From: Sediminitomix flava | Lineage (GTDB): Bacteria; Bacteroidota; Bacteroidia; Cytophagales; Flammeovirgaceae | NCBI RefSeq assembly: GCF_003149185.1 | Contig: NZ_QGDO01000006.1 | Coordinates: 1-64,000 of the forward strand | Direction of reading: 5' to 3' | DNA length: 64,000 bases | Shown: positions 19,501 to 26,621 of the stretch, piece by piece | Position numbering within the stretch: position 1 is the stretch's first letter | Layout: each line of letters opens with the position of its first letter | Made by a program: the position numbers and the translations under genes | The notes under the pieces: generated by a model | The model's input: only the letters and a program-made list of their open reading frames with translations | Databases searched by the model: none | What the model was told of the DNA's origin: nothing

Positions 19501-20528
19501 TGTACAGAAGCCGATGGGAGGAATTGGATGAATCTGAAGAGGTCGATTTTGAACTAGAAGTTGAATCGCTTCTCGATTTGGGAACAAGGTATCTTTCTCA
19601 GTTCAATTTAAATGGACATTACAGAAGTCAATCAGCTGATCTTATTGCATTCTCAAATAAATACTTTTATAGCAATATGCTTCAGTATGTACCTTCTAGG
19701 CAAAGTAGTACAAAAACTTCCTTAGCGTATATCTATCTTTCTGAAGGTATTTGGGAGAAGCAACGCAATTTCTTAGAAGCTCAAGAAGTTGTATCACAGG
19801 TCAAAACTCTAATTGAAGAAGGAGAAAAAAGTATTGGTGTTGTAACTTTCAATTATCAGCAACAAGAGTTGATCAGAGACTTATTGGAGGATGCTAAAAT
19901 TGCATTGCCAACTGAGTTGTTCATCAAAAATATTGAAAATGTACAGGGAGATGAAAGGGATTTCATCATATTCTCGATAGGCTATGCAAAGAATACCAGA
20001 GGAACTGTTCAAGCTAATTTTGGTACCCTAAACAGGTTGGGTGGAGAAAACCGTCTGAACGTAGCGATAACAAGAGCTCGTAAAAAGATTTGTGTGGTAA
20101 GTAGTTTGTTACCGCATGAATTACATGTTGACGAAACAAAACATGAAGGACCAAAACTATTAAAAGCATATTTAGAATATGTTTATGACATCGCCAATGG
20201 AAACTTGAAAGTGAATGATATTCAACTGAATCATACGACAAGATATTCTAAGAGTTTGAAAGATGTACTGCAACAAGAACTCGAAGGAAAATCTTTCGAT
20301 TTAAGTTTAAGTTATGCTGATCTTGTGCCCAATGATTTGGAGTCAGATAAGGTAATTTTGACAGATGATAATTTATTCTTTGATAGTATTTCAGTCAAAG
20401 ATGCCCATGTATATCAGATAGATATGTTAAAAACAAAAGGTTGGTCTTGTAAGAGGTTCTATACAAGAAACCAATGGATTAATCCTGACAATCAACGATC
20501 ATTACTTAGTAAATTCTTTTCTGAATAA
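16551..20528 (+). CDS. Large SF1 (UPF1/DNA2-like) helicase with DUF4011-like N-terminus
   Basis: A 1325-residue superfamily 1 helicase. Residues 1-260 resemble the DUF4011 region of large bacterial helicases (RNRTIFLGKL, FPVQL). Walker A QGPPGSGKSQ lies near 317-326, a long helical insertion spans roughly 370-930, motif II FDEASQ is near 949, then AGDSQQLQPF, the HYRSQ motif IV region, NVQGDERDFI (motif V) and NVAITRARKK (motif VI). The last ~80 residues (LTDDNLFFDS ... HVYQIDMLKTKGW) look like a degenerate nuclease-type tail with no clear catalytic set. GTG start. Likely acts on nucleic acid; related proteins occur both in housekeeping and defence settings, but no defence genes are adjacent here. 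Confidence 0.85.
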   Translation: MEHVLKTFQKRLTNLNSRNRTIFLGKLYKKQFLDIHALDHLLGKPSFFIIEQLLKSNKRFAISELIDNRDEDTNKVSQLLKGIYRTERLIYEERGAKDLYLGALFVEGKLKDGTIIRAPFIFFPVQLQIENGKWYLKRRENVAISFNKTFLLAYSHYNQVPLEKDLIDFDFDRMPTDPKLFLSELYQLLEESGLSIYFSQDILSTRLKTFSDKKKSDIDLIYKFGEVRLKPQAVLGLFPQADSYLMPDYEELLDDGNTRDLEDFFISAEELRNRPGVRETMVRKAQNEEELFTPFAIDASQERILKAVKSGHSLVVQGPPGSGKSQLICNMVADAIGKGKNVLVVCQKKAALDVVYDRLAQEQLSDFVAMISDHRNDRKQTYEKVKHQIDQLEHFQLENNSLDAIFLEREFLKVSREIDQIVEKLQEFKEALFNDNECGKSPKELYLSSNPYKRHIILNGLFDHFHFKNYENFRTKLSTYIDYAIVLEAEFYPWKDRISFKDFDTEDYIKLLEIVREIKPRQQQLSRALKDVLNVEFDLDDCVWLADRKPQVESWLAVLENPQDFALFRKLTASKVTVQELEKIRFRLEKAYGEEGVEATLPQEDLGKWQEILESTLNIFKSWDRRWRWKMFSKEKQAVYRLLEANQLEATEKDIRLLMQRIDNRMNLEHILSKLRKLHEAFDIPKTFELSVLTKCIDNYIEVVRGLELYRELRKALQFLDLNELSYSKIKEKIERAFELVGSIPHLKSHWMHWLGKNQMSRILTGAMPAEDFIEALQRDFDKLCAFDKMKADLYHFEEEVISALEDKLGFFHLEKTVTLFDNSIHLSWVKYLEAKYPILRAVSSGEIEQLEERLQKLTAQKQKLCGDIVLLHARERTYNDVQFNRLNNRVTYRDLYHQVNKKRHVWPLRKLISSFSHELQDLIPCWLASPEAVSALFPLEQYFDLVIFDEASQCYAEKGIPAIYRGKQVVIAGDSQQLQPFDLYRSRWEELDESEEVDFELEVESLLDLGTRYLSQFNLNGHYRSQSADLIAFSNKYFYSNMLQYVPSRQSSTKTSLAYIYLSEGIWEKQRNFLEAQEVVSQVKTLIEEGEKSIGVVTFNYQQQELIRDLLEDAKIALPTELFIKNIENVQGDERDFIIFSIGYAKNTRGTVQANFGTLNRLGGENRLNVAITRARKKICVVSSLLPHELHVDETKHEGPKLLKAYLEYVYDIANGNLKVNDIQLNHTTRYSKSLKDVLQQELEGKSFDLSLSYADLVPNDLESDKVILTDDNLFFDSISVKDAHVYQIDMLKTKGWSCKRFYTRNQWINPDNQRSLLSKFFSE

Positions 20529-20606
20529 TTTTTTTCCCTTCTATTTATCTATATAAGGTGTTTTTTACACTTTTCTCTTCTAAAAAAGAAAATCTGAAAT
20601 AAAATA

Positions 20607-20620
20607 TTATGCATGCATAA
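20607..20620. promoter_or_regulatory. Palindromic operator TTATGCATGCATAA at the marR-fadBA promoter
   Basis: A perfect 14-base palindrome, TTATGCATGCATAA, ends 10 bases before the -7 box and covers the -33 position. The same 14-mer occurs at 54930-54943 before the acyl-CoA dehydrogenase gene. I infer it is the binding site of the MarR protein encoded just downstream, acting by blocking the promoter. Confidence 0.65.
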
Positions 20621-20638
20621 CAAATTTTTATATATTTG
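20608..20638 (+). promoter_or_regulatory. Promoter of the marR-fadB-fadA operon
   Basis: The -7 box TATATTTG (20631-20638) fits TAnnTTTG. With a 19-base spacer the -33 box is TATG (20608-20611), a weak match lying inside the palindromic operator. The predicted start is near 20645, ~80 bases before the marR start codon. Confidence 0.6.
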
Positions 20639-20646
20639 ATTTGTGC

Positions 20647-20664
20647 GAGGTAGTAAGATACCTC
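20647..20664 (+). repeat. Inverted repeat at the 5' end of the marR-fad transcript
   Basis: GAGGTA (20647-20652) and TACCTC (20659-20664) are complementary with a 6-base loop. They would form a hairpin at the extreme 5' end of the predicted mRNA, perhaps stabilising it, or be part of a second protein-binding site. Confidence 0.35.
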
Positions 20665-20725
20665 CAAACGACCAACTAAGAACAGTCTATTTAAGTCAGT
20701 CAGACTAACAATCAATTAGAAGTGG

Positions 20726-21241
20726 ATGAATGCATATCAGAGTGAAAAACAGAAGAAATCGATCGACTTTAGCATAAAAGCGACATGGTTAGCGATTTCG
20801 AAGATGTATAATGTGCTTGGGGGAGATTATGATATAACTCACTCGACTGGATTTGTACTATTGAATATTGATAAAGAACATGGTACTCCTGCAACCAAGA
20901 TAGCTCCGATGATGGGGATGGAAGCAAGAAGCTTGACGCGAATGCTCAAGACCATGGAAGAGAAAGGCTTTATCTACCGAGAGGCAGATGAGCACGACCG
21001 AAGAAAAGTAATGATCAAATTGACAGAAGAAGGACGTCGTAGACGTGAAATGTCAAAACAAACGGTAAAGGTATTTCAGGGCAGAATCAATGACGTAGTA
21101 ACGGACAGAGAGATGCAGAACTTCTTCAAAGTGATCGATAAAATACATGGTGTGATTAACCATCAGCAATCTATGTTGCAGGAAATTCAATCAAACTTAG
21201 CCCTTAAAGGGATTAAAGACGAAGATTTAAAGAAGGCCTAG
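20726..21241 (+). CDS. MarR-family transcriptional regulator (probable beta-oxidation regulator)
   Basis: A 171-residue winged-helix protein. The MarR core runs from about 40 to 145: TPATKIAPMMGMEARSLTRMLKTMEEKGFI is the helix-turn-helix, and READEHDRRKVMIKLTEEGR is the wing. Such proteins bind palindromes as dimers and are often released by acyl-CoA or other small ligands. It is the first gene of an operon with fadB and fadA, and the palindrome at its own promoter recurs at the acyl-CoA dehydrogenase gene. Together these suggest an autoregulated repressor of fatty-acid degradation; the ligand is inferred only. Confidence 0.9.
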   Translation: MNAYQSEKQKKSIDFSIKATWLAISKMYNVLGGDYDITHSTGFVLLNIDKEHGTPATKIAPMMGMEARSLTRMLKTMEEKGFIYREADEHDRRKVMIKLTEEGRRRREMSKQTVKVFQGRINDVVTDREMQNFFKVIDKIHGVINHQQSMLQEIQSNLALKGIKDEDLKKA

Positions 21242-21326
21242 TGCTCGACTTTTTATACACATGCTATTACCAAGGCTTAGAAGCCTATAAAACTAACTAA
21301 GCCAGATTTTAACACTTAACCAAAAA

Positions 21327-23735
21327 ATGAAAAACAGAAAGATCAACCGCGTAGCCGTTCTTGGCTCAGGTGTAATGGGATCACGTATTGCGTTACATTT
21401 TGCCAATATCGGAGTTGAGGTACTTCTGCTCGACATAGTACCCAAAGAATTGGATGAGAAGGAAAAAGCAGCAGGACTAACATTAGAAAGTAAAGCAGTT
21501 CGTAACAGGATTGTAGATACTGCTTTAAAAACAACACTAAAATCGAAACCATCAGCGATATATCATTCTAAAGTAGCAAAACTTGTTACGACAGGAAACT
21601 TCACAGATGATATGCCAAAGATCGCTAATTGCGATTGGACAATTGAGGTTGTAGTTGAGCGTTTGGATATCAAGAAGATCATTTTTGATGAAGTAGAAAA
21701 ATACCGTAAGCCTGGTACTTTGATTACTTCAAATACTTCGGGTATTCCTATGCAGTTTATGACAGAAGGTAGAAGTGAAGACTTCCGTAAAAACTTCTGT
21801 GGAACGCACTTCTTTAACCCACCAAGATACTTACGTTTATTGGAAATCATTCCAGGTCCTGATACCACGAAGGATGTTGTAGATTTCTTGATGCACTATG
21901 GAGACCTTTACCTCGGTAAAGAAACTGTACTTTGTAAAGACACACCAGCATTTATCGCAAACCGTATTGGAGTTTATTCAATCATCTCGGCTATGCACAC
22001 TATTGAGGAAATGGGCATGACTGTAGGTGAGGTTGATAAATTGACTGGCCCACTTATCGGTAGAGCTAAATCAGCTACTTTCCGTACAATGGATGTAGTT
22101 GGTTTGGATACTATCGTAAACGTAGCTAATAACCTTTACGAAGGTTTACCACATGATGAGTCTAGAGAAAGATTCAAGCTTCCTCGAGTAGTAAGTGAAT
22201 TGAGCGAAAGAGGATGGCTAGGTGATAAAACAAAACAAGGATATTTCAAGAAGACCAAAGATGAAAATGGTAAGAAGAAAATTCTTGAGTTGAACCTTGG
22301 CACATTGGAGTATGGAGATCGTACGAAAGCTAAATTCAAAGCTGTAGAGGTAGCAAAAGATATCGAAGACTTAAAAGAAAGAATTTTCAAGCTTGTCAAC
22401 TTTGATGATAAGGCGGGTGAGTTCTTGAGAACTACTTTCTATGATGTTTTCAAATACTGTTCTTTCCGTATGCCAGAAATTGCTGACGATCTTTATAAGA
22501 TTGATCAAGCAGTAGCTGCTGGTTTCGGTTGGGAAATGGGACCATTCCAAACTTGGGATATACTCGGCGTAAAAGACACAGTAGAAAAAATGGAAGCGGC
22601 AGGGCAAAAACCTGCACAATGGGTATATGATATGTTGGCTTCAGGTGCTGAAACATTCTATTCAGCAATTGATGGTAAAAAAGCATATTACCATATTGAG
22701 AAACAATCTTACGAAGTTGTACCAGGTACAGAAAGCCTAGTATTACTAGAGTCTTTGAAAGAAACAAATGTAGTATGGCAAAACGCAGGTACTACCTTGT
22801 ATGATATCGGAGATGGCGTATTGAACCTAGAGTTCCATACAAAAATGAACTCAATCGGTGCGGAAGTGATCGAAGGTTTGAACACTGCAATCACAAGAGC
22901 TGAAGAAGAAGGTTGGAAAGGCCTTGTAATTGGTAACGAATCACAGCAATTCTCAGCAGGAGCAAACCTTGCGATGTTGTTCATGTTTGCTTGTGACCAA
23001 GAATGGGATGAAATCAACATGATGATCGCTCAGTTCCAAAACACAATGATGCGTATGCGTTACTCAGATGTACCTGTAGTAGCTGCAACATCTGGTTTGG
23101 CACTTGGTGGTGGTTGTGAACTTTCATTGCATTCAGATGCGATCCAAGCACATACCGAAACTTACATGGGATTGGTAGAAGTTGGTGTAGGTCTTATTCC
23201 TGCAGGTGGTGGTACAAAAGAATTGACACTACGTGTTTCTGACCGCTACATGAATGGAGATGTTGAGTTCAATGCTCTTCAAGAAGCATTTATGAATATA
23301 GCTACGGCTAAGGTGGCAACTTCAGCATACGAAATGAAAGAGATGGGCTTCATGAATGCTACTTCAGCATTTACTTTGAACCGCTCAAGAGTTATTGCAG
23401 ATGCGAAACAAAAAGTGTTGGAGCTTGATGCAGCTGGATATACGCAACCATTCAAACGTAAAGATATCAAGGTTCACGGACGTTCTGGTATCGCTACATT
23501 TGAGGCTGGTATCGCAGGTATGCAGTACGGACATTGGGCATCTGAGCACGATGCAAAAATTGCTCGTAAAGTAAACTACGTAATGAATGGTGGTGACTTG
23601 TCAATGCCAACTACAGTTTCTGAGCAATACTTGTTAGACTTAGAGCGTGAAGCATTCTTGAGTCTTTGTGGTGAGCAAAAAACGTTGGAGCGTATCCAAA
23701 GTATCCTTTTCAAAGGGAAACCACTTAGAAACTAA
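21327..23735 (+). CDS. fadB: 3-hydroxyacyl-CoA dehydrogenase / enoyl-CoA hydratase fusion
   Basis: A bifunctional beta-oxidation enzyme (802 aa) that hydrates enoyl-CoA and oxidises the resulting 3-hydroxyacyl-CoA with NAD. The dehydrogenase comes first: Rossmann motif GSGVMGSRIA at about 14-23, then GTHFFNPPRYLRLLEI and FIANRIGVY. The enoyl-CoA hydratase domain is C-terminal (about 490-760) with the oxyanion region FSAGANLAML near 541 and Glu residues in GGGCEL and GLVEVGVGLIP. This order is the reverse of E. coli FadB, so the symbol denotes function, not architecture. It lies between marR and fadA in one operon. Confidence 0.95.
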   Translation: MKNRKINRVAVLGSGVMGSRIALHFANIGVEVLLLDIVPKELDEKEKAAGLTLESKAVRNRIVDTALKTTLKSKPSAIYHSKVAKLVTTGNFTDDMPKIANCDWTIEVVVERLDIKKIIFDEVEKYRKPGTLITSNTSGIPMQFMTEGRSEDFRKNFCGTHFFNPPRYLRLLEIIPGPDTTKDVVDFLMHYGDLYLGKETVLCKDTPAFIANRIGVYSIISAMHTIEEMGMTVGEVDKLTGPLIGRAKSATFRTMDVVGLDTIVNVANNLYEGLPHDESRERFKLPRVVSELSERGWLGDKTKQGYFKKTKDENGKKKILELNLGTLEYGDRTKAKFKAVEVAKDIEDLKERIFKLVNFDDKAGEFLRTTFYDVFKYCSFRMPEIADDLYKIDQAVAAGFGWEMGPFQTWDILGVKDTVEKMEAAGQKPAQWVYDMLASGAETFYSAIDGKKAYYHIEKQSYEVVPGTESLVLLESLKETNVVWQNAGTTLYDIGDGVLNLEFHTKMNSIGAEVIEGLNTAITRAEEEGWKGLVIGNESQQFSAGANLAMLFMFACDQEWDEINMMIAQFQNTMMRMRYSDVPVVAATSGLALGGGCELSLHSDAIQAHTETYMGLVEVGVGLIPAGGGTKELTLRVSDRYMNGDVEFNALQEAFMNIATAKVATSAYEMKEMGFMNATSAFTLNRSRVIADAKQKVLELDAAGYTQPFKRKDIKVHGRSGIATFEAGIAGMQYGHWASEHDAKIARKVNYVMNGGDLSMPTTVSEQYLLDLEREAFLSLCGEQKTLERIQSILFKGKPLRN

Positions 23736-23780
23736 GTCATTCAACTCATTCATTTACCAAAAACAACAAATTGCAAAAAC

Positions 23781-24959
23781 ATGGAAGCTTACATTGTAGC
23801 TGGATATAGAACTGCAGTTGGTAAATCAAAAAAGGGTGTTTTCCGTTTTACACGCCCTGATGATCTAGCAGCTGACGTAATCAAACATTTGGTGGCTGAT
23901 GTTCCAGCCCTAGATAAGAAAAGAATTGATGACCTAATTGTAGGTTGTGCAATCCCTGAGGCAGAACAAGGGATGCAAATGGCGCGTATGATTTCTTTAC
24001 TTTCATTCGCTCCAGATACAATTGATGTACCAGGAGTTACCGTAAATCGTTACTGTGGTTCGGGTATCGAGACTATCGCAATGGCAACAGCTCGTATCAA
24101 AGCAGGTATGGCAGATTGTATCATTGCTGGTGGAGCAGAGTCAATGTCTATGGTTCCGATGCTAGGTCATAAGGCGGCATTGAACTACAAAATGGCAACA
24201 GAAACGCCTCAGTATTACTTGAGCATGGGATTAACTGCTGAAGAAGTAGCTAAAGATTTCGGCGTAACAAGAGATCAAGCAGATGAATTTGCTGTAAAAT
24301 CTCACGAAAAAGCTTTGGCTGCAATTGCAGATGGGCGTTTGCAAGATGGTGTAGTGCCAATTACAGTGAAAGAAACATACTTAGACGGTGACAGAAAGAA
24401 AACTAGAGAGTATGTAGTAGATAGAGACGAAGGACCTCGTAAGTCTTCTGTTGAAGGTTTGGCAAGACTGAAGCCTGCTTTCAGAATGGGCGGACAAGTA
24501 ACTGCGGGTAACTCTTCTCAAACTTCAGACGGAGCTGCATTTGTGATGGTCATGTCTGAAAAAATGGTGAAAGAGTTGAACATTGAGCCTATCGCGAGAT
24601 TGGTTTCATATACTGCGGCAGGAGTTGACCCTCGTATCATGGGTATCGGGCCAGTAGCAGCAGTGCCAAAGGCATTGAAGCAAGCAGGTCTTCAGTTGAA
24701 TGACATCGAGCAAATTGAGTTGAACGAAGCATTTGCAGCTCAAGCTTTAGCCGTTATCAAAGAACTAGACTTGAATCCTGATATCGTGAATGTAAATGGT
24801 GGAGCGATCGCATTGGGTCACCCACTAGGATGTACAGGAGCGAAGCTTTCAGTTCAATTATTCAATGAAATGAGAAGAAGAAACCAGAAATACGGAATGG
24901 TTACTGCCTGTGTAGGTGGTGGTCAAGGTGTAGCTGGTATCTACGAGCTTTTGAAATAA
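23781..24959 (+). CDS. fadA: Acetyl-CoA acyltransferase (3-ketoacyl-CoA thiolase)
   Basis: Thiolase (392 aa) that cleaves 3-ketoacyl-CoA with CoA in the last step of each beta-oxidation cycle. The acyl-accepting Cys92 lies in NRYCGSGIE; the catalytic His is in GGAIALGHPLGCTG; the second Cys lies in TACVGGGQG near the C-terminus; the ELNEAFAAQ motif is present. It is 45 bases after fadB and the last gene of the operon, followed by a terminator. The sequence suits the degradative family better than the biosynthetic one, mainly from its operon partner. Confidence 0.95.
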   Translation: MEAYIVAGYRTAVGKSKKGVFRFTRPDDLAADVIKHLVADVPALDKKRIDDLIVGCAIPEAEQGMQMARMISLLSFAPDTIDVPGVTVNRYCGSGIETIAMATARIKAGMADCIIAGGAESMSMVPMLGHKAALNYKMATETPQYYLSMGLTAEEVAKDFGVTRDQADEFAVKSHEKALAAIADGRLQDGVVPITVKETYLDGDRKKTREYVVDRDEGPRKSSVEGLARLKPAFRMGGQVTAGNSSQTSDGAAFVMVMSEKMVKELNIEPIARLVSYTAAGVDPRIMGIGPVAAVPKALKQAGLQLNDIEQIELNEAFAAQALAVIKELDLNPDIVNVNGGAIALGHPLGCTGAKLSVQLFNEMRRRNQKYGMVTACVGGGQGVAGIYELLK

Positions 24960-24991
24960 AATATTAAAGATAATATCACCCTCTGATGTTG

Positions 24992-25033
24992 CCCTCTCCG
25001 AATGGTTTCGACCGAAAGGAGGGGGATTTTTTT
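24992..25033 (+). terminator. Terminator of the marR-fadB-fadA operon
   Basis: CCCTCTCC (24992-24999) pairs with GGAGGGGG (25018-25025, one G-T pair), with an inner CGAA/TTCG pairing, and is followed by seven T residues. It runs into the 3' end of the convergent histidine kinase gene. Confidence 0.78.
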
Positions 25034-26300
25034 ATTCATTTTTCAGATACTCCGAATATTTAGGAAGTTCAACTATAAAAGTACAACCTTGAGAAGGAGA
25101 AGAATTGAGGTAAATTTTTCCACCCAATTTTTCAGTCGCTTCTTGCGCGATGTATAACCCAATACCAGAACCATGACTTGTATCTGTAGCTCTGTAAAAA
25201 ATATCAAAAACTTTAGACTGATGCTCAGGTAAAATACCAGGTCCATTATCACTCACTCTAATCATAAAGACATCCTTTTTTTCTTCCAGATGGACATGAA
25301 CCCTAGGTGTATCCGTAAAATTTGAGCTGAATCTAAAAGCATTTGAAAGTAAATTATTCAGAATAACATTTATCCTAAAAGTATCTGTGTAAAAAGGCTG
25401 ATCAATATTGATAAAAACTTTATGAATGACTTTTGGATAGTTGATTGTCAGTGGTGCGATTACCTCATTGATGACATTCTTAAAATTCAATACTTTCAAA
25501 TTTAAGGAAGCACGAGTATTTCTAGAGTATTCAATAATGTTGATAATGAATTCGTCTAGTTTATTGATACTCTTTTTTTCTAAGTCTAAGTAAATTTTGG
25601 ATTGCTTGGTATTTTGCTCGTTGCTGTGCAATTCGATTAAGCCTTTGATAGACAGTAGAGGTGCTCTTAAATCATGAGAAACTCTGTAAACAAAATTATC
25701 TAGTTCATTATTCGTTTTTACAAGTTGTCTATTATTCTCAGTCAAGTCACTGACAGAGTTCTGTAAATGCTCATAAATAAAGTTGATTGCATAGGAAACT
25801 GTACTTACACATATAACGAAAGAGGCAATTGAGGTCAGCCAAAATGATTTAGAAGTTTCAGTATAGATTAGATCAAATGGAGATACTTTTAGAAAAGACA
25901 GTCCTGTTAGCGATAGTAATGAAATTAGTGTTATTCCAATAGATATATACGAGCCTCTTTTTCCAAATAAAACGGCTGAAAGTACTGAAAAACTAATAAG
26001 GAAAAGTAAACCATTTCCTTTACTATAAACATGACCAATACCTACTATACCCGTAATGTAGAACAGTGTGACTAGAATGATTCCTTTCAGATTATAGCTC
26101 AATCGTTTGGTGCATAAACTCAATGTAGTGAGTATGGCCATGACTACTAAATGTACATTCATGACACCCAGCCACCCAAGTTCGAAGTAACGACTCAGAG
26201 AAGCAGCTAAACCAACATATCCTAGAATGGTGGAAAGTTTTAATAGGCGATTTAAAAGTTTGTTTTTTGTATCTAAAAAGTATTGATCTTCTAAATTCAT
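25032..26300 (-). CDS. Membrane sensor histidine kinase
   Basis: A 422-residue histidine kinase. Residues 20-180 hold about six membrane segments without a large extracytoplasmic loop, so it may sense the membrane or a small molecule within it. The dimerisation/phosphorylation box FVYRVSHDLRAPL has the phospho-acceptor His209, followed by the HATPase region: NVILNNLLSNAFRFS (N box), VSDNGPGI (G1) and GSGIGLYIA (G2). It has no receiver domain, and no response regulator gene is adjacent, so the partner is elsewhere. Confidence 0.93.
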   Translation of the reverse strand: MNLEDQYFLDTKNKLLNRLLKLSTILGYVGLAASLSRYFELGWLGVMNVHLVVMAILTTLSLCTKRLSYNLKGIILVTLFYITGIVGIGHVYSKGNGLLFLISFSVLSAVLFGKRGSYISIGITLISLLSLTGLSFLKVSPFDLIYTETSKSFWLTSIASFVICVSTVSYAINFIYEHLQNSVSDLTENNRQLVKTNNELDNFVYRVSHDLRAPLLSIKGLIELHSNEQNTKQSKIYLDLEKKSINKLDEFIINIIEYSRNTRASLNLKVLNFKNVINEVIAPLTINYPKVIHKVFINIDQPFYTDTFRINVILNNLLSNAFRFSSNFTDTPRVHVHLEEKKDVFMIRVSDNGPGILPEHQSKVFDIFYRATDTSHGSGIGLYIAQEATEKLGGKIYLNSSPSQGCTFIVELPKYSEYLKNE

Positions 26301-26557
26301 TACGTAAAAATAGGTCAGTAATAGTTACACGCAAGTTATAGCTTTTTAGCTGGTCTTTTAATAATAACTCTAAAAGAGGAGGAAATGGTATATTAAATTC
26401 GCTTTGTATTTAAGGAAAGTTGTATGAAAAAGAGTTTATGATCAACTATTTTTTATAAATAAACCTAGAAACCCTGTGTAAGCGATTATTAACAGCTTAA
26501 TATATTGAAGGTTAACATCTTGGCGTAAAAGCATTTCTTATTCTCACTGATTTAATG

Positions 26558-26565
26558 TAAGTTTG
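26558..26565 (+). promoter_or_regulatory. Candidate -7 element upstream of the SNF2 helicase gene
   Basis: TAAGTTTG fits TAnnTTTG and lies 57 bases before the start codon. The expected -33 site (26535-26538, TTCT) is poor. Nothing else is recognisable in the 321-base divergent gap 26301-26621. Confidence 0.4.
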
Positions 26566-26621
26566 AAGAATCCATTGTTGTCAATTTTGTGAGTCGAAAC
26601 TAAAGGAAGCGCAGAAAGCAT

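Noticed and set aside
16551-20528. The large helicase as part of a defence island
   Set aside because: No nuclease, methylase, toxin, integrase or other defence gene is adjacent, and both flanks are core genes.
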